A stretch of 32,617 nucleotides of DNA from Chara braunii (lineage: Eukaryota > Streptophyta > Charophyceae > Charales > Characeae). The stretch's first letter is position 1, and each line of letters starts with the position of its first letter. The notes below the pieces were generated by a model that had not been told where the DNA came from, searched no databases, and saw nothing but the letters and a program-made list of their open reading frames with translations. Of this stretch, positions 1 through 9,190 are shown piece after piece. The DNA is taken from contig BFEA01000727.1 in assembly GCA_003427395.1 (NCBI GenBank), positions 272,851 through 305,467 on the forward strand, written 5' to 3'. A program made the translations under genes and the position numbers.

Positions 1-55
1 TCGTGGTGATTTAGGGTCAAAAATGCATTTGAATTTGGGGTATGGGTATACATGC

Positions 56-137
56 AAGGGTAAGGGGTAAGGGGTAAGGGGTAAGGGGTAAGGGGTTTGG
101 GGGTAAGGGATAAGGGGTAAAAGACAAGGGGTAAGCG
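56..137. repeat. GGGGTAA tandem repeat
   Basis: About six near-perfect 7-bp units of the form GGGGTAA occupy 56-96. Degenerate units continue to about 137. The unit resembles a telomere-type repeat but is not the canonical plant TTTAGGG. It lies at the left edge of the window, next to the 3' end of the minus-strand protease gene. It may be a simple microsatellite or an interstitial telomere-like tract. Confidence 0.85.
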
Positions 138-250
138 GCAGGAACTTGGAGCAATGGTTGTCATCTTCTGTACGCTATTTCCATGACAAACATTTTAATG
201 TTACCCACATCCATCCGCATGTAATCACAATATCCAGCAGCAGGTTCATA

Positions 251-1171
251 CTACTCGCGAGCCACTGTGTCCAAAGCCATTCGACGACGTATTGCGGGTA
301 TGTCATCAGCGGTGAAAGAGAAAGGCGGAAGGTGACCCCTTGCCAATAGCGATGCGTACGCGAGCATGAAGACCCCACACGAGCTAGTGTCACGTTGTTT
401 CGGGACGCCCTCTACGGTCCATATATGATTAAACGGTTTCGTGTCCACCTCTTTGCCTTGCTGAATCGACCTTTTAAACAAAAACTTTGCAAATCCGCCG
501 GTCACTTTGGCTGCCAGTTCTTTGTCGGGGTTGAGGGAGTCATAAAATTCAAATTTCCTCCTCCTGAAGTCCATGTCACTTATTATAATGTCATTCGACC
601 AGTGCTGCACCTCTCGCTCTTGATATCTCATTTCGCTGTCGAAAAGTCTGGCGAAGAAAAACGAGCTCAGCACTGATATTCTAGGAATGCGACCCTTTCC
701 GATTCTAATCACGGTTTCGTTCTCGGCGTCGCATTCTACGTGTGTGATTCTACACCAGTTGTCTAGTTCGATGAGGTTCAGGTAGAAGTTGACGACGTTG
801 TCATTTAACCAGTTCCGCTCGTCGACTAGTAAAATAAATTTGTCTCGAGTTAGCTTCAATACTTCGTTCGTCCCATGATTGTGTGTGCTCGCTATTGGGA
901 ACCTTTTCCCGTACTCCCGACATACATGTGAGAGTGTTTTCATCTCCTTCTCTAATAAAGACGATGTTGCGAGGCGCATTGTCCACCCTCTTTTGTACTT
1001 TCTTGTATCCGTTGTTGTAATTTGCACTGCACACGACAACCGCGACGAATACGACATCGACGGCGGTGAACAACGGTGACCGAGGCGGACAGGGGTGTAA
1101 AAAATGGTCGCCCTTACAGGAAAGTAAGAAACGAGTGGGCAGGCGGTATAAAAAACGGGGAGGGTGACCAT
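251..1171 (-). CDS. Ulp1/C48-type SUMO-like cysteine protease domain (probable transposon gene, 3' exon)
   Basis: This 306-codon frame contains a Ulp1/C48 cysteine-protease domain, a family that cleaves SUMO or related modifiers and is often carried by plant DNA transposons. Family landmarks are visible in order: WLNDNVVNFYLNL (residues 121-133), the SSFFFARLF block (169-177), FEFYDSL with the expected catalytic Asp at 211, and QRDTSSCGVFM with Gln259 and nucleophile Cys265. The usual HWxLxxxD segment just before the Asp strand looks shortened: IISDM runs straight into DFRRRKFEF, and the only HW pair lies further upstream (190-191). Activity is therefore doubtful. The first ~75 residues look non-coding, so the true exon probably starts near 1060. 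The frame at 1603-3231 on the same strand is probably the upstream part of the same gene, separated by an intron. Confidence 0.75.
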   Translation of the reverse strand: MVTLPVFYTACPLVSYFPVRATIFYTPVRLGHRCSPPSMSYSSRLSCAVQITTTDTRKYKRGWTMRLATSSLLEKEMKTLSHVCREYGKRFPIASTHNHGTNEVLKLTRDKFILLVDERNWLNDNVVNFYLNLIELDNWCRITHVECDAENETVIRIGKGRIPRISVLSSFFFARLFDSEMRYQEREVQHWSNDIIISDMDFRRRKFEFYDSLNPDKELAAKVTGGFAKFLFKRSIQQGKEVDTKPFNHIWTVEGVPKQRDTSSCGVFMLAYASLLARGHLPPFSFTADDIPAIRRRMALDTVARE

Positions 1172-1602
1172 TTGAGATACTTGTACATGGGCAAGTGCCT
1201 TAGCATAACATGCTAAACGAAAATGATGTATTCAAGATACGTCATCAATGTTTCGCTAAACTTACACTTAGATGAACGACAACACTTCGGGACCAATCAA
1301 TCCTGACTTCTGCCCCCTTTCATCACCATACCCCAAAGACATACATGCATATACACAACGCAGCATATTGACGAATATATAGAGACACACACGCATACTG
1401 AGACACACTCTTGTTCACCACACAATTTTCTTATCAACAATTAAAAGGTCAAATCCTGGAAATTGAACACTAATGAGTCTGCAGGTCGATTGTACACAGA
1501 AACAAATTCCGTCCACAAACCCAGATTTCAAACAAATGAGCACACACACAAAAACATTAAATTTCCCCGTGAAGACGATTCCCCTCAAGTTCATTCTCTG
1601 TC
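1172..1602 (-). other. Probable intron between the two minus-strand coding blocks
   Basis: No convincing coding signal is seen on either strand in this AT-richer stretch between two minus-strand blocks that appear to belong together. An intron is the simplest reading, with its acceptor somewhere near the true start of the protease exon. I could not fix donor and acceptor positions by eye. A simple intergenic spacer is the alternative. Confidence 0.35.
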
Positions 1603-3231
1603 TCATCCCTCATTTTCTGCACGCGTGGGATCGCTCACGCCCTTTCCGCCTTCTACCCCATCCTCATCGTTCGTCGTCATGTCCTCAATATTGCGAGAAC
1701 GTGAAGACCCCCCTGCATTTCCCCAATTCCCGTCATCCCCTGTGACCCCTCTTTGTGGTGTTGTTGTACAGTGTGTGTCACCTTTGCTAGAGCATGTGGG
1801 CGGATGCAACGACATCCCCGTGATGCCCATCCTAGCAGTGGACTCTGACACCATCTCCGATGTGCCTGCTAGCGCCGCCCCTGTCGCAAGGAGACTCCCG
1901 TATTTGGAGCCCGCATCCGCCGACTTCTCGAGTGACACTTTTTCACCTCGTGATATATCCCGCGTTGCGACAGAGATGGCTCCGATGGTGTTTTTGTCTG
2001 CGGGCGTGTTCCCCGCCTCTGGCAACGGAGGCTTCACGCCCAACGTCGTCCCGCCATCTTCCCTTTGTTCACCCATCGTGTTCCCTGTGGCCGCCTCGGG
2101 CACAGGGGCGGCATCTTCTCGGGAGTCCACGTCCATGCTCTCGAGCGCGGCGGCGCGCTCAACCTTCCAGTCAATCTTGCCNTACGAGGGGCTCGACTGC
2201 AGCTCGTAAAACTTGTGTGAGTACTCTAACTGCCGAGTGGCTCCCAAGGCGTCGAACAATTGTTTCGCCTTTGCCGCGATGGATGTTTCACTCTCCCCGG
2301 GGTTCTCTTTCNGACAGCGGTATAGTATTGATTGCTCCGTCGTCTTCAGCCANCTGTCCTTTCCCATGCGGGNAAANGGTCTCCAACCCTTCGAGACATA
2401 CTTCACCGCCATTTTNCACTCCCCGCCTTGGATACATGGCTCGAAAATGCCGTCATGCCAAATGATATCATGGCCCCACTTGTCCTCACTAGTGCAGGCG
2501 TATTTGTCATCNAAGAAATACACATTGTTTGNATCCGCACAAAATCTGGGAGGAATCGGATCGCCTGGCGCCAGCTTCGTTGGCTGAGCAGGAATATCAA
2601 GGTCATCGTCTTCGTCGTCTTCCACAGGCGTACATACAACCCGGTCCACACTTAAGGCCACACTGTTCGCGGGTGGCAGGTTCGAGCATCCCTCTGATTG
2701 ACCCGGTCCATATCCCTTGACGCTGTGCTCCATGGCAACGGACTTCCCACACCACCCTGGTGCATTGGTGTCCTTTTCGATCTCGAGGTCGAAGTCCGAC
2801 GAGTCTTCCTCGCTGTCAACGGGGTTAAAGCCTTCACCCGATTTAGCGAGGTCTGCATAGTCCTTAAACGTCAGTTTATCTTTGTGAAGATCAAACCTCA
2901 AGATCTCGCATCGAGCAACGAATGTCTCGAAGGCGCCAGTTAGAGCACCGTGATAATGTTTGAGGGCCTCGGTCACCTTGGCTTTCCTATATATGTATCC
3001 CCCATCAAGGTGTCCATCCGGCGCATCGCGGAACAGGTATTCCCACACCTTCAGTCTTTTCGGTCCCAACTTGTGGTACATATCCCTGTTCGTGCGATGA
3101 TGTGTGGCACGCGGCTTCTCGAGGCGGCACTCGATTCTCCCATCCTTAACAAGTATGTCGACGAACTTTGTCAAGTATGCAATGTCCTTGGCCGACTCAT
3201 CACAGGCAATGACATTATTACCTGCAAACAA
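1603..3231 (-). CDS. Hypothetical protein, probable N-terminal part of the Ulp1-domain protein
   Basis: This is a 542-codon frame open across eight single N positions (2182, 2312, 2353, 2373, 2377, 2416, 2512, 2532). I do not recognise the domain. The N-terminal ~140 residues are mixed charged and aromatic and look globular (for example KVWEYLFRDAPDGHLDGG). Next comes an acidic stretch (VEDDEDDDLD), then a second globular block rich in Trp and Tyr (WGHDIIWHDGIFEP, KYVSKGWR), and a low-complexity Ser/Gly/Glu tail. The apparent first codon is TTG inside TTGTTTGCAGG, which looks like a splice acceptor (CAG at 3224-3222). The exon probably begins there and another exon may lie upstream. Same strand and order as the Ulp1 domain suggest one transposon-type gene. 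It diverges from the transposase-like gene at 5064. Confidence 0.55.
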   Translation of the reverse strand: MFAGNNVIACDESAKDIAYLTKFVDILVKDGRIECRLEKPRATHHRTNRDMYHKLGPKRLKVWEYLFRDAPDGHLDGGYIYRKAKVTEALKHYHGALTGAFETFVARCEILRFDLHKDKLTFKDYADLAKSGEGFNPVDSEEDSSDFDLEIEKDTNAPGWCGKSVAMEHSVKGYGPGQSEGCSNLPPANSVALSVDRVVCTPVEDDEDDDLDIPAQPTKLAPGDPIPPRFCADXNNVYFXDDKYACTSEDKWGHDIIWHDGIFEPCIQGGEXKMAVKYVSKGWRXFXRMGKDXWLKTTEQSILYRCXKENPGESETSIAAKAKQLFDALGATRQLEYSHKFYELQSSPSXGKIDWKVERAAALESMDVDSREDAAPVPEAATGNTMGEQREDGGTTLGVKPPLPEAGNTPADKNTIGAISVATRDISRGEKVSLEKSADAGSKYGSLLATGAALAGTSEMVSESTARMGITGMSLHPPTCSSKGDTHCTTTPQRGVTGDDGNWGNAGGSSRSRNIEDMTTNDEDGVEGGKGVSDPTRAENEG

Positions 3232-3426
3232 GAACTTTCATACAAGACCCGCGTGAATATGCGGCACTTTCGTCGCCTTCGACGCCACAGTGTTTTCCGA
3301 GACACTTCCTGAACTTTTCCTCCACAACATGCACTTCAGTGAGATCGTTGTGAAGTCGGGGTGCGACAGTTACTTTTTTCATATCCCCTCCTTAGCGTGC
3401 AGCACGATCGCCATCAGATCCCGACT

Positions 3427-3587
3427 GCTCGTAGCGATGTTGTCGTACCTTGTGACGTTGCTCGGCGGCCTATCCACGCATTTCCATGACCCGGGGATGA
3501 GCTCGATGTCCTCCCAACGGTACAATTGACCACGGTATGATGAGCTCGTAGCGATGTTGCCGTACCTTGTGACGTCGCTTGGCAACA
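3427..3587. repeat. Direct repeat, ~40 bp, 117 bp apart
   Basis: Copies begin at 3427 and 3544 with GCTCGTAGCGATGTTG and continue through a CGTACCTTGTGACG core with few mismatches. The pair lies between the minus-strand gene and the GC-rich palindrome array. It may be part of a degenerate larger repeat. No gene is seen in 3232-3605. Confidence 0.75.
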
Positions 3588-3605
3588 ATTACCTTTACGA
3601 GGTCC

Positions 3606-4645
3606 CACCCCCTCCATGCCCGCAGCACCAAGGGGGTCCGGCATTCCCGGAAAGCCGGACCCCTTCGGTGCCACGGGGGATGAAGCGGGTCCGTCCCACC
3701 CCCTCGTTCTCGGAACGCTGGACCCCCCCTGGTCCTGCGGGGGAGGGAGGGGGTCCGTCCCACCCCCTCGATGCCCGCAGCACCAAGGGGGTCCGGCGTT
3801 CCCGGAACGCCGGACCGCCTGGGTGCTGCGGGGGAAGGAGCGCGGTCTGTCCCACCCCCTTGGTGCCCGCAGCGCCAAGGGGGTCCGGCGTTCCCGAAAC
3901 ACCGGACCCCCTAGGTGCTGCGGGGGAGTAGGGGGTCCGTCCCAACCCCTCGATGCCCGCACCGCCAAGGGGGTCCGGCGTTCCCGGAATGTCGGACCCC
4001 TTTGGTGCTGTGGGGGATGAAGCGGGTCCGTCCCACCCCCTCGATGCCCGCAGCAGCAAGGGGGAACGCCGGACCCCTTTGGTGCTGCGGGGGGATGAAG
4101 AGGGTCCGTCCCCCGCAGGACCAGGGGCATCGAGGGGGTGGGACATACCGCCTCCTGCGGGATGAAGCGGGTCCGTCCCACCCCCCTGGTCCTGCGGGGG
4201 AGGGAGGGGGTTCGTCCCGCCCCCTCGGATGCCCGCAGCACCAAGGGGGTCCGGCGTTCTTGGAACGCCGGACCCTCTAGGTGCTGCGGGGGAGGAGGTG
4301 GTCCGTCCCACCCCCTCGGTGGCCACAACACCTGGGTGCTGCGGGGGAGGAAAGTGGCCCGTCCCGCACCCTTGATGGCCACAGCACCTTGATGTTGTGA
4401 GGGAGGAATGGGGTCCGTCCCGCCCCCTCGATGGCCACAGCACCAAGGGGTTCCGGCGTTCCCGGAACGCTGGACCCCCTTCGTGCTGCGGGGGAGGAAG
4501 GGGGTCCGTCCCGCCCCCCTCGATGGCCACAGCACCAAGGGGTTCCGGCTTTCCCGTCCCAATCCATCGCTGGCCTGGAACAACGAGAGGGGTCGGCGTT
4601 CCCGGAATGCCGGACCCCCCTTCGTGATGCGGAGAGGGAGGGGTT
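3606..4645. repeat. GC-rich tandem array of large palindromes (~90-bp period)
   Basis: Eight or so copies of a GC-rich unit are seen, with palindromic cores near 3625, 3777, 3869, 3958, 4048, 4235, 4437 and 4527 (the last partial). The best copy spans 3774-3832. Outer arms CCCGCAGCACC (3774-3784) and GGTGCTGCGGG (3822-3832) pair perfectly. The inner arms GGTCCGGCGTTCC (3790-3802) and GGAACGCCGGACC (3804-3816) pair perfectly around a single C. Linkers of the type GGGGTCCGTCCC separate the units. Long frames are open here on both strands, but they are by-products of the repeat. The array can form very stable cruciforms or hairpins. Confidence 0.9.
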
Positions 4646-4657
4646 CTGTCCTGCCAC

Positions 4658-4661
4658 CTCC

Positions 4662-4724
<63 letters not shown>
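4658..4724. repeat. (CT)n microsatellite
   Basis: This is an almost pure CT dinucleotide run, uninterrupted from about 4670 to 4724. It directly abuts the right end of the GC-rich palindrome array. A second CT tract of similar length lies at 16413-16464. Confidence 0.97.
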
Positions 4725-4727
<3 letters not shown>

Positions 4728-4839
4728 GGCGCGTTCCGGCGTTCTAGGTCCACAGGTCCCTCTGAACCGGATCAGTGGACCGGACTTCCTAAGATGGGTA
4801 GTGAGGGGGGACCGGCTTCCCTTCTCATGTGTCTTTCTG

Positions 4840-4875
4840 TTCTTGATTTTTTTGTTATGTTGTGTCCTCTCACAG
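4840..4875 (+). other. Candidate 3' splice site upstream of the transposase-like gene
   Basis: A T-rich tract (TTGATTTTTTTGTTATG) is followed by a pyrimidine-rich run and CTCTCACAG, ending in AG at 4874-4875. This is a good plant-type acceptor. It would place an upstream exon left of the CT repeat, or be a non-functional relic. No splice donor could be assigned. Confidence 0.35.
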
Positions 4876-5063
4876 GCCGTTCCCATCTATGTTAGCAATT
4901 CAATGGCGGGCGGGATGGACATTTGTTGCTATAGTTCGCTTCCATCTGTGCAGTCTTTTCACACCCCCGTGCCCGATGCTCCTGAGAACTCCTGCGAGAG
5001 TCGGTCCCCAGACATTGTCGTCACACCATCGAAACATGGGCATCGTGCACACCGTGTTGCTGT

Positions 5064-7585
5064 ATGCCCGGACGCCAATTTAGAGACCGGGCTGTGCCAT
5101 CTGCCAATGTCAACGTCGTGCGGCGTCTTCGTCTTGACGACATCATTAACGACGTCAACGTCTTGCCTTCTGATGACGGTGCAGGACCGGCGTGTGGGTC
5201 TCCTGATCCTTCGCTTCGGGGTCATTCGCCACCGGCAACTCGCACTGACGATCGTTATGTCCCGGTGGGCATGCTTTCGTTGTCGTCGTGCGAAGGCAGT
5301 GAAGGGGGGGGGGGTCGTGCTTCTCGTTCGTCGGACGTCGACTTGCCAGTCGGAGAAGACACCGCGATATTTGCCTTGTCTATGTTGTGCGGTGAAAAAG
5401 GAAAGAGAAAATACATATACAGACTCAGAAAAAGAAGTTTTTCGGCATCCACCTCCACTTTCGAACGTAGATGTAGTGTCAACGAGTGCGAGGCCGTCCT
5501 CCGCAAAACATGTTGCAAGACGTTTCGCTGTCTTTCTAAACTTAGAGTGCAGGACGTTATGAAATGTAGACGTGACTACCATGTTCTCAGAGGGCAGGAA
5601 AGACGGAAGTGGTGGATGGCGAAACTACAGAATTTTATTTCATTAGTTGATCATAAGCCCACAGTCAAATCGATAGTGGAGTTGCACCCTGTTTACGTCA
5701 CTGCATGGTGTCTCATACTCCGCGTCGGTAGAAACACATACAAAAGATACATCAATGACCTCGATGACGGAACCGTTGACGCTGTTCACGGCCATGAAGG
5801 TCGTCCGCGGACAACGGCGGCCTACGCCATTACATGGTCAGCGTTCGAGGATATCATATTGGACGAGTCTGATCCCATGCCAGATCAGACTGAGACAGGC
5901 CCGAACTTCGAGATCAGCAACCGCATTCGACTCCCGTCGGTGTTCGCCACAAAGGAAGACGTCTTCCTCAGTATTCGTAGACGACTCTCTAAGCTTGGAC
6001 TCGGTTGCGCGTCGTACCAGGTCTTCTGCAAGATGTGGAGGGACTTCTTCTGGCACGTTCGTCTCGCAAGGGTGACCGACCACGCGAGATGCAACGAGTG
6101 CATTAAGAATAGCATCCTCATAGAGGGTGCTCTGCCCGAGCCGAGAAGGGCATTTGTCGCAAAATAGAAAAGTCAGCTTGCGCTACAGTCGGCACACCGG
6201 AAACAGTACAGTGTGTGGTCCGCTGATTCAGAGCTCAGGCCGAAAGAGAATCTGTGTATCATCATCGATAGAATGGATCAAGCGAAAACAACGATACCCC
6301 ACCCATCGAGAAGACGTTTGTCGAAAGAAATGTCGAATAACACGATGATGAAGACAAATCTTACTGGGATAATCGCGCACGGTAGGACACCATCGCTCAT
6401 TGTCCACACGTGGTTCCCGTACCTTTCTCACGGCTCAAACTCGGTTGTCACCTCGATTGTCAAAGTGTTGAGAGATGTTCAGGCACGCGAGGGGGCGCTC
6501 CCGCCGAAGTTCGGGTGCAGGTCGACAACTGTGGGGGACAAAACAAAAACAAGTATGTGTTCACCTTCATGGCCATGCTAGTCAAATTTCGTATATTCGA
6601 GGTCATCGAAATGGGGTTCATGATAGTGGGTCACACACACACGGACATAGATGCGAGGTTCAGCTTGTTTGCAAAAAAGTTGAGCGGTTGCGATACGTAT
6701 ACTATGGATGAGCTCTTCGATGTCCTCAAAGCGTCATGCGAAGAGGAAGTCGATTGCACATTGCTCACTGAAATTGCTGACTGGAAAACCGCCATAGATC
6801 CATACATCGACCATAAAATCAAGGGTCANGAAATTGCTGACTGGAAAACCGCCATAGATCCATACATCGACCATAAAATCAAGGGTCATGCCACGCCACA
6901 CCTCTTTCGATTTTACATGGATGGGGACAACCCCGCCATGATGTACAAGGAGTTCTGCACTGACAAAAAGTGGGAGTCGGACACTGACCCTGTGTATTGG
7001 TTTGTAAGGGACGCAAACAACGGGTGGGCAAGGCCTCAATGAGATTTTCAGCCTTGCCGTGAGTCGCCTAATCCACTGGCAGGCGATTTCGTTAACAGGA
7101 TGGCGGGGGTACGTGTTCTTCATAAATCGTGGGAGAATACACAAAACCAATGGGTGACACAAGACGAACACACAAGAATGATGAAACGTAGACGCTTGAG
7201 CTATTGGACCGACCATCTCAAAAAGTTTGAAAACATATCGCAAGAGTAGAGCGGCACGGTGCCCCTTCAAGGTGCCTTTTGGCCAGCCCCCATGCCCGAG
7301 AAACAAGATCTCCCGTTACGTGCGCCGCATGTTCTCGACTCACCACCGAGGAAACCTTGCTTCGTCGGTTACAAAAAAGACGCTCCCAAGCCGGAGTTCA
7401 AACCGCACGAGTCTGTCGCCGTGAACAACTTCGTCGTGTTCCGAGCGCCCGACGAGTATGTTGCAAAGGGCTACACATTCTGGATTGGACGAGTTCAGGA
7501 GCGGGACGATAATCGCATCCGTGTCAAGTACTGGACTCCTTGCGGAAGGGAGCGCAATTTGACAAAGCTGTATGCGGGCGAATAA
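5064..7585 (+). pseudogene. Transposase-like protein with DNCGGQNKN / GHTHTDID motifs (DUF7869-type), decayed
   Basis: The first coherent frame starts at ATG 5064. After a low-complexity leader comes a Cys-rich block (NECEAVLRKTCCKTFRC), then a helical block (QERRKWWMAKLQNF), RIRLPSVFATKEDVF, a WRDFFWHVRLARV segment followed by the pair CNEC, then IIIDRMDQAKTTIPH, DNCGGQNKNKYVF and VGHTHTDIDARFSLF. This order matches a eukaryotic transposase-like family I recall as DUF7869 (name from memory). Its spaced acidic residues suggest an RNase H-like DDE core (inference). A C-terminal block (about 7420-7560) has FVVFRAPDEY, FWIGRV and RIRVKYWTPCG and looks like a small beta-barrel. Breaks: TAG at 6165, a one-base frameshift near 6511 just before DNCGGQNKN, TGA at 7040, TAG at 7247. 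Some breaks could be introns, but each frame continues in register. It is divergent from the Ulp1 gene. Confidence 0.65.
6770..6889 (+). repeat. Exact 60-bp direct duplication with an N at the junction
   Basis: Bases 6770-6829 and 6830-6889 are identical apart from the N at 6829, which stands where the second copy has T. The duplication repeats 20 codons (EIADWKTAIDPYIDHKIKG plus one) inside the transposase-like gene. Perfect identity in an otherwise decayed gene, with one N at the join, suggests overlapping contig ends that were not merged. A very recent tandem duplication is the alternative. Confidence 0.9.
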
Positions 7586-7934
7586 GCAAAGTCATGGAAG
7601 GTCGAAATTGAAACAAACGACGGCTGGTAAGACCTCGACGCCGTTGTGTGGGCATGGTCCAGCAATAAACGTTCTGAAACGGGTATGCGGATCCCAAAAC
7701 GAGAAGCTCTCAATGCACAGTTGTCGCTGGCCGTCCCTGAAGAGATTCCTTCATCAACGCACGATAAGATGCCCGCGTCAACGCCCGATGTGAGATCTGA
7801 TTTAGACACATCTGTGTAGACGTGACGAGGGAAGGAGTATGAGTGACGATTATATGTTCAATACGAACAACACAAAGCACATCGCTGATTGTTCGATTGA
7901 ATTGCATTTTTCTCTTTTTTTTTTTTTTTTTTAG
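7586..7934 (+). other. Spacer ending in an 18-T tract and AG (candidate splice acceptor)
   Basis: No gene is seen between the end of the transposase-like frame and the next coding block. The spacer ends with about 18 consecutive T (7915-7932) followed by AG (7933-7934), directly before ATG at 7936. A similar poly-T plus CAG arrangement precedes the second paralogue at 8705, so the acceptor architecture seems to have been duplicated with the coding block. Confidence 0.5.
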
Positions 7935-7935
7935 A

Positions 7936-8595
7936 ATGTCTGCATCGTCGGAGTGGAAGCCTAATGAGAAATGGGGGACGCCGGTGAGATGGGAGGACCT
8001 TCTGTCATNGAAAACAAGAACGCAAATGAGGGCTGTCGGTGTGCGGGCAATCGACTGAAAGGTTTTGGAGCCCTCGATTGAGTTGTGGTACGACGAGGAG
8101 CGCCTACAAGTTTTCAACCTCGCCAAGACAGCGGGGAGTGATGCAAACAACGCAAGGTAAGGCAGTGGCAAGTGGACCAAAGCGTTTTACGGGTTGGGGA
8201 TAGTTCACATGTGGGGGGAGGGTGGGCGTGAGACATCAGTGGCATGCGTGGCGTTTTCTTCTAATGGTGGCCTGACACGGTGTGCGAAACGGATTGAACG
8301 AAAAAATGTGTCATCGATGGAGCAAGAGACCACCATGCAAAGGGCAACGTTGAAGTATATCAGACGTATATGCATCGAAATCAGAGATGCAATGTTGCGC
8401 TTCATCAACGAAAGGTCGAGGATCGTCATTCACGTGGCGACGACTTTAATGACATGCCACAACGAAGATGGGCAAAAACAGAAACTGAAAAAAACTAACA
8501 TAATAACAAAGTTTAATATTGTCGATCATATTCAACGGCGTGAAAGTGGCAAACGGAACAACTTGCAGTCCGTTTTACGTCGATGTCCGCTTTGA
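7936..8595 (+). pseudogene. Unrecognised protein, tandem paralogue A (decayed)
   Basis: Reading from ATG 7936, the frame shows WGTPVRWEDLLS, then AVGVRAID, a TGA (8056), and the same frame continues as EPSIELWYDEERLQVFNLA. A TAA (8158) follows, and the frame runs on as KAFYGLGIVHMW and TSVACVAFSSNGGLT. Each block has a counterpart in order in the copy at 8705 (WGTPIKWGELIS, EPSLHLY, KEVFYGYGFV, AAIACVAVKFHSGLT), so this is a real coding lineage despite the stops. An N lies at 8009. The C-terminal part beyond ~8400 aligns weakly. I do not recognise the family. The position right after the transposase-like gene and on the same strand suggests transposon passenger genes or downstream exons. Confidence 0.55.
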
Positions 8596-8599
8596 CTAC

Positions 8600-8703
8600 C
8601 GTTCCGCAATGACTCGTGAACTCACGGTCACAGTTCCGTACTTCGTTTGTGTTTGTGATGCCTATGTTTTTGTTTTTTTTCGTTTTTTGTTTTTTCCATG
8701 CAG
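8600..8703 (+). other. T-rich tract with CAG, candidate splice acceptor before paralogue B
   Basis: A stretch of Ts broken by occasional C, A or G (TTTTTTTTTCGTTTTTTG near 8668-8690) is followed by CCATGCAG ending at 8703, immediately before ATG 8705. It parallels the poly-T and AG upstream of paralogue A. Active splicing is an inference. Confidence 0.45.
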
Positions 8704-8704
8704 T

Positions 8705-9190
8705 ATGGACCCGGAATGGATGCAGAGGCAGTTAAGACAAGATTGGTGGGGAACGCCAATCAAATGGGGGGAACTGATATCAGACCGGCTGAGGAGACAG
8801 CGTAACGCCGTCGGACTTGTCACGTGGGATTTTGGATATTACGAACCGTCACTGCACTTGTATCCTCTAAGCGCGAGAAGAAAGATTTACAACCTCGTGG
8901 GGGTGTGCGACCGTTAGAATAATAGTAATTACAAGAAGGACGGGAACGTAAGATACAAGGAGGTCTTCTACGGTTACGGCTTTGTGGCTGCCCCGGTGAC
9001 AGAGAAATGCAGAGCCGCCATTGCATGTGTTGCTGTAAAATTTCACTCGGGCCTTACAATATGTAAAACGAAGACATGGAGACAGAAGATACCACGAAGT
9101 GATGCAGAAGACTTAATGTTGCGAGCGTACAAGCAGCACGTTGTCGGGACTGGTGGGTCCCGAATAACTTTTCATCACTCGAGAGATTGA
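8705..9190 (+). pseudogene. Unrecognised protein, tandem paralogue B (decayed)
   Basis: Starting at ATG 8705, the frame reads MDPEWMQRQLRQDW, WGTPIKWGELIS, RNAVGLVTWDFGYYEPSLHL, then RKIYNLVGVCDR, a TAG (8915), and continues in the same frame as YKEVFYGYGFVAAP, AAIACVAVKFHSGLTI and SDAEDLMLRAYKQHV to TGA 9188. The conserved spine shared with paralogue A is W-G-T-P-[VI]-[RK]-W, A-V-G, E-P-S, F-Y-G-x-G, A-C-V-A and G-L-T. It is less damaged than copy A, with one stop against two. Where A has a TGA at 8056 this copy has a sense codon. Function unknown. Confidence 0.6.

Noticed and set aside
1463-2209. 248-codon plus-strand frame rich in Ser and Pro
   Set aside because: It is antisense to the 542-codon minus-strand frame and only low-complexity; the minus-strand frame is longer and includes globular blocks.
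3414-4886. 490-codon minus-strand frame and overlapping plus-strand frames rich in Pro, Gly and Arg
   Set aside because: They translate the GC-rich palindrome array and the CT repeat; several frames on both strands are open for the same compositional reason.
4408-5562. 384-codon plus-strand frame crossing the CT repeat into the transposase-like gene
   Set aside because: Its N-terminal half is repeat translation and its C-terminal half is out of frame with the motif-bearing frame that starts at 5064.
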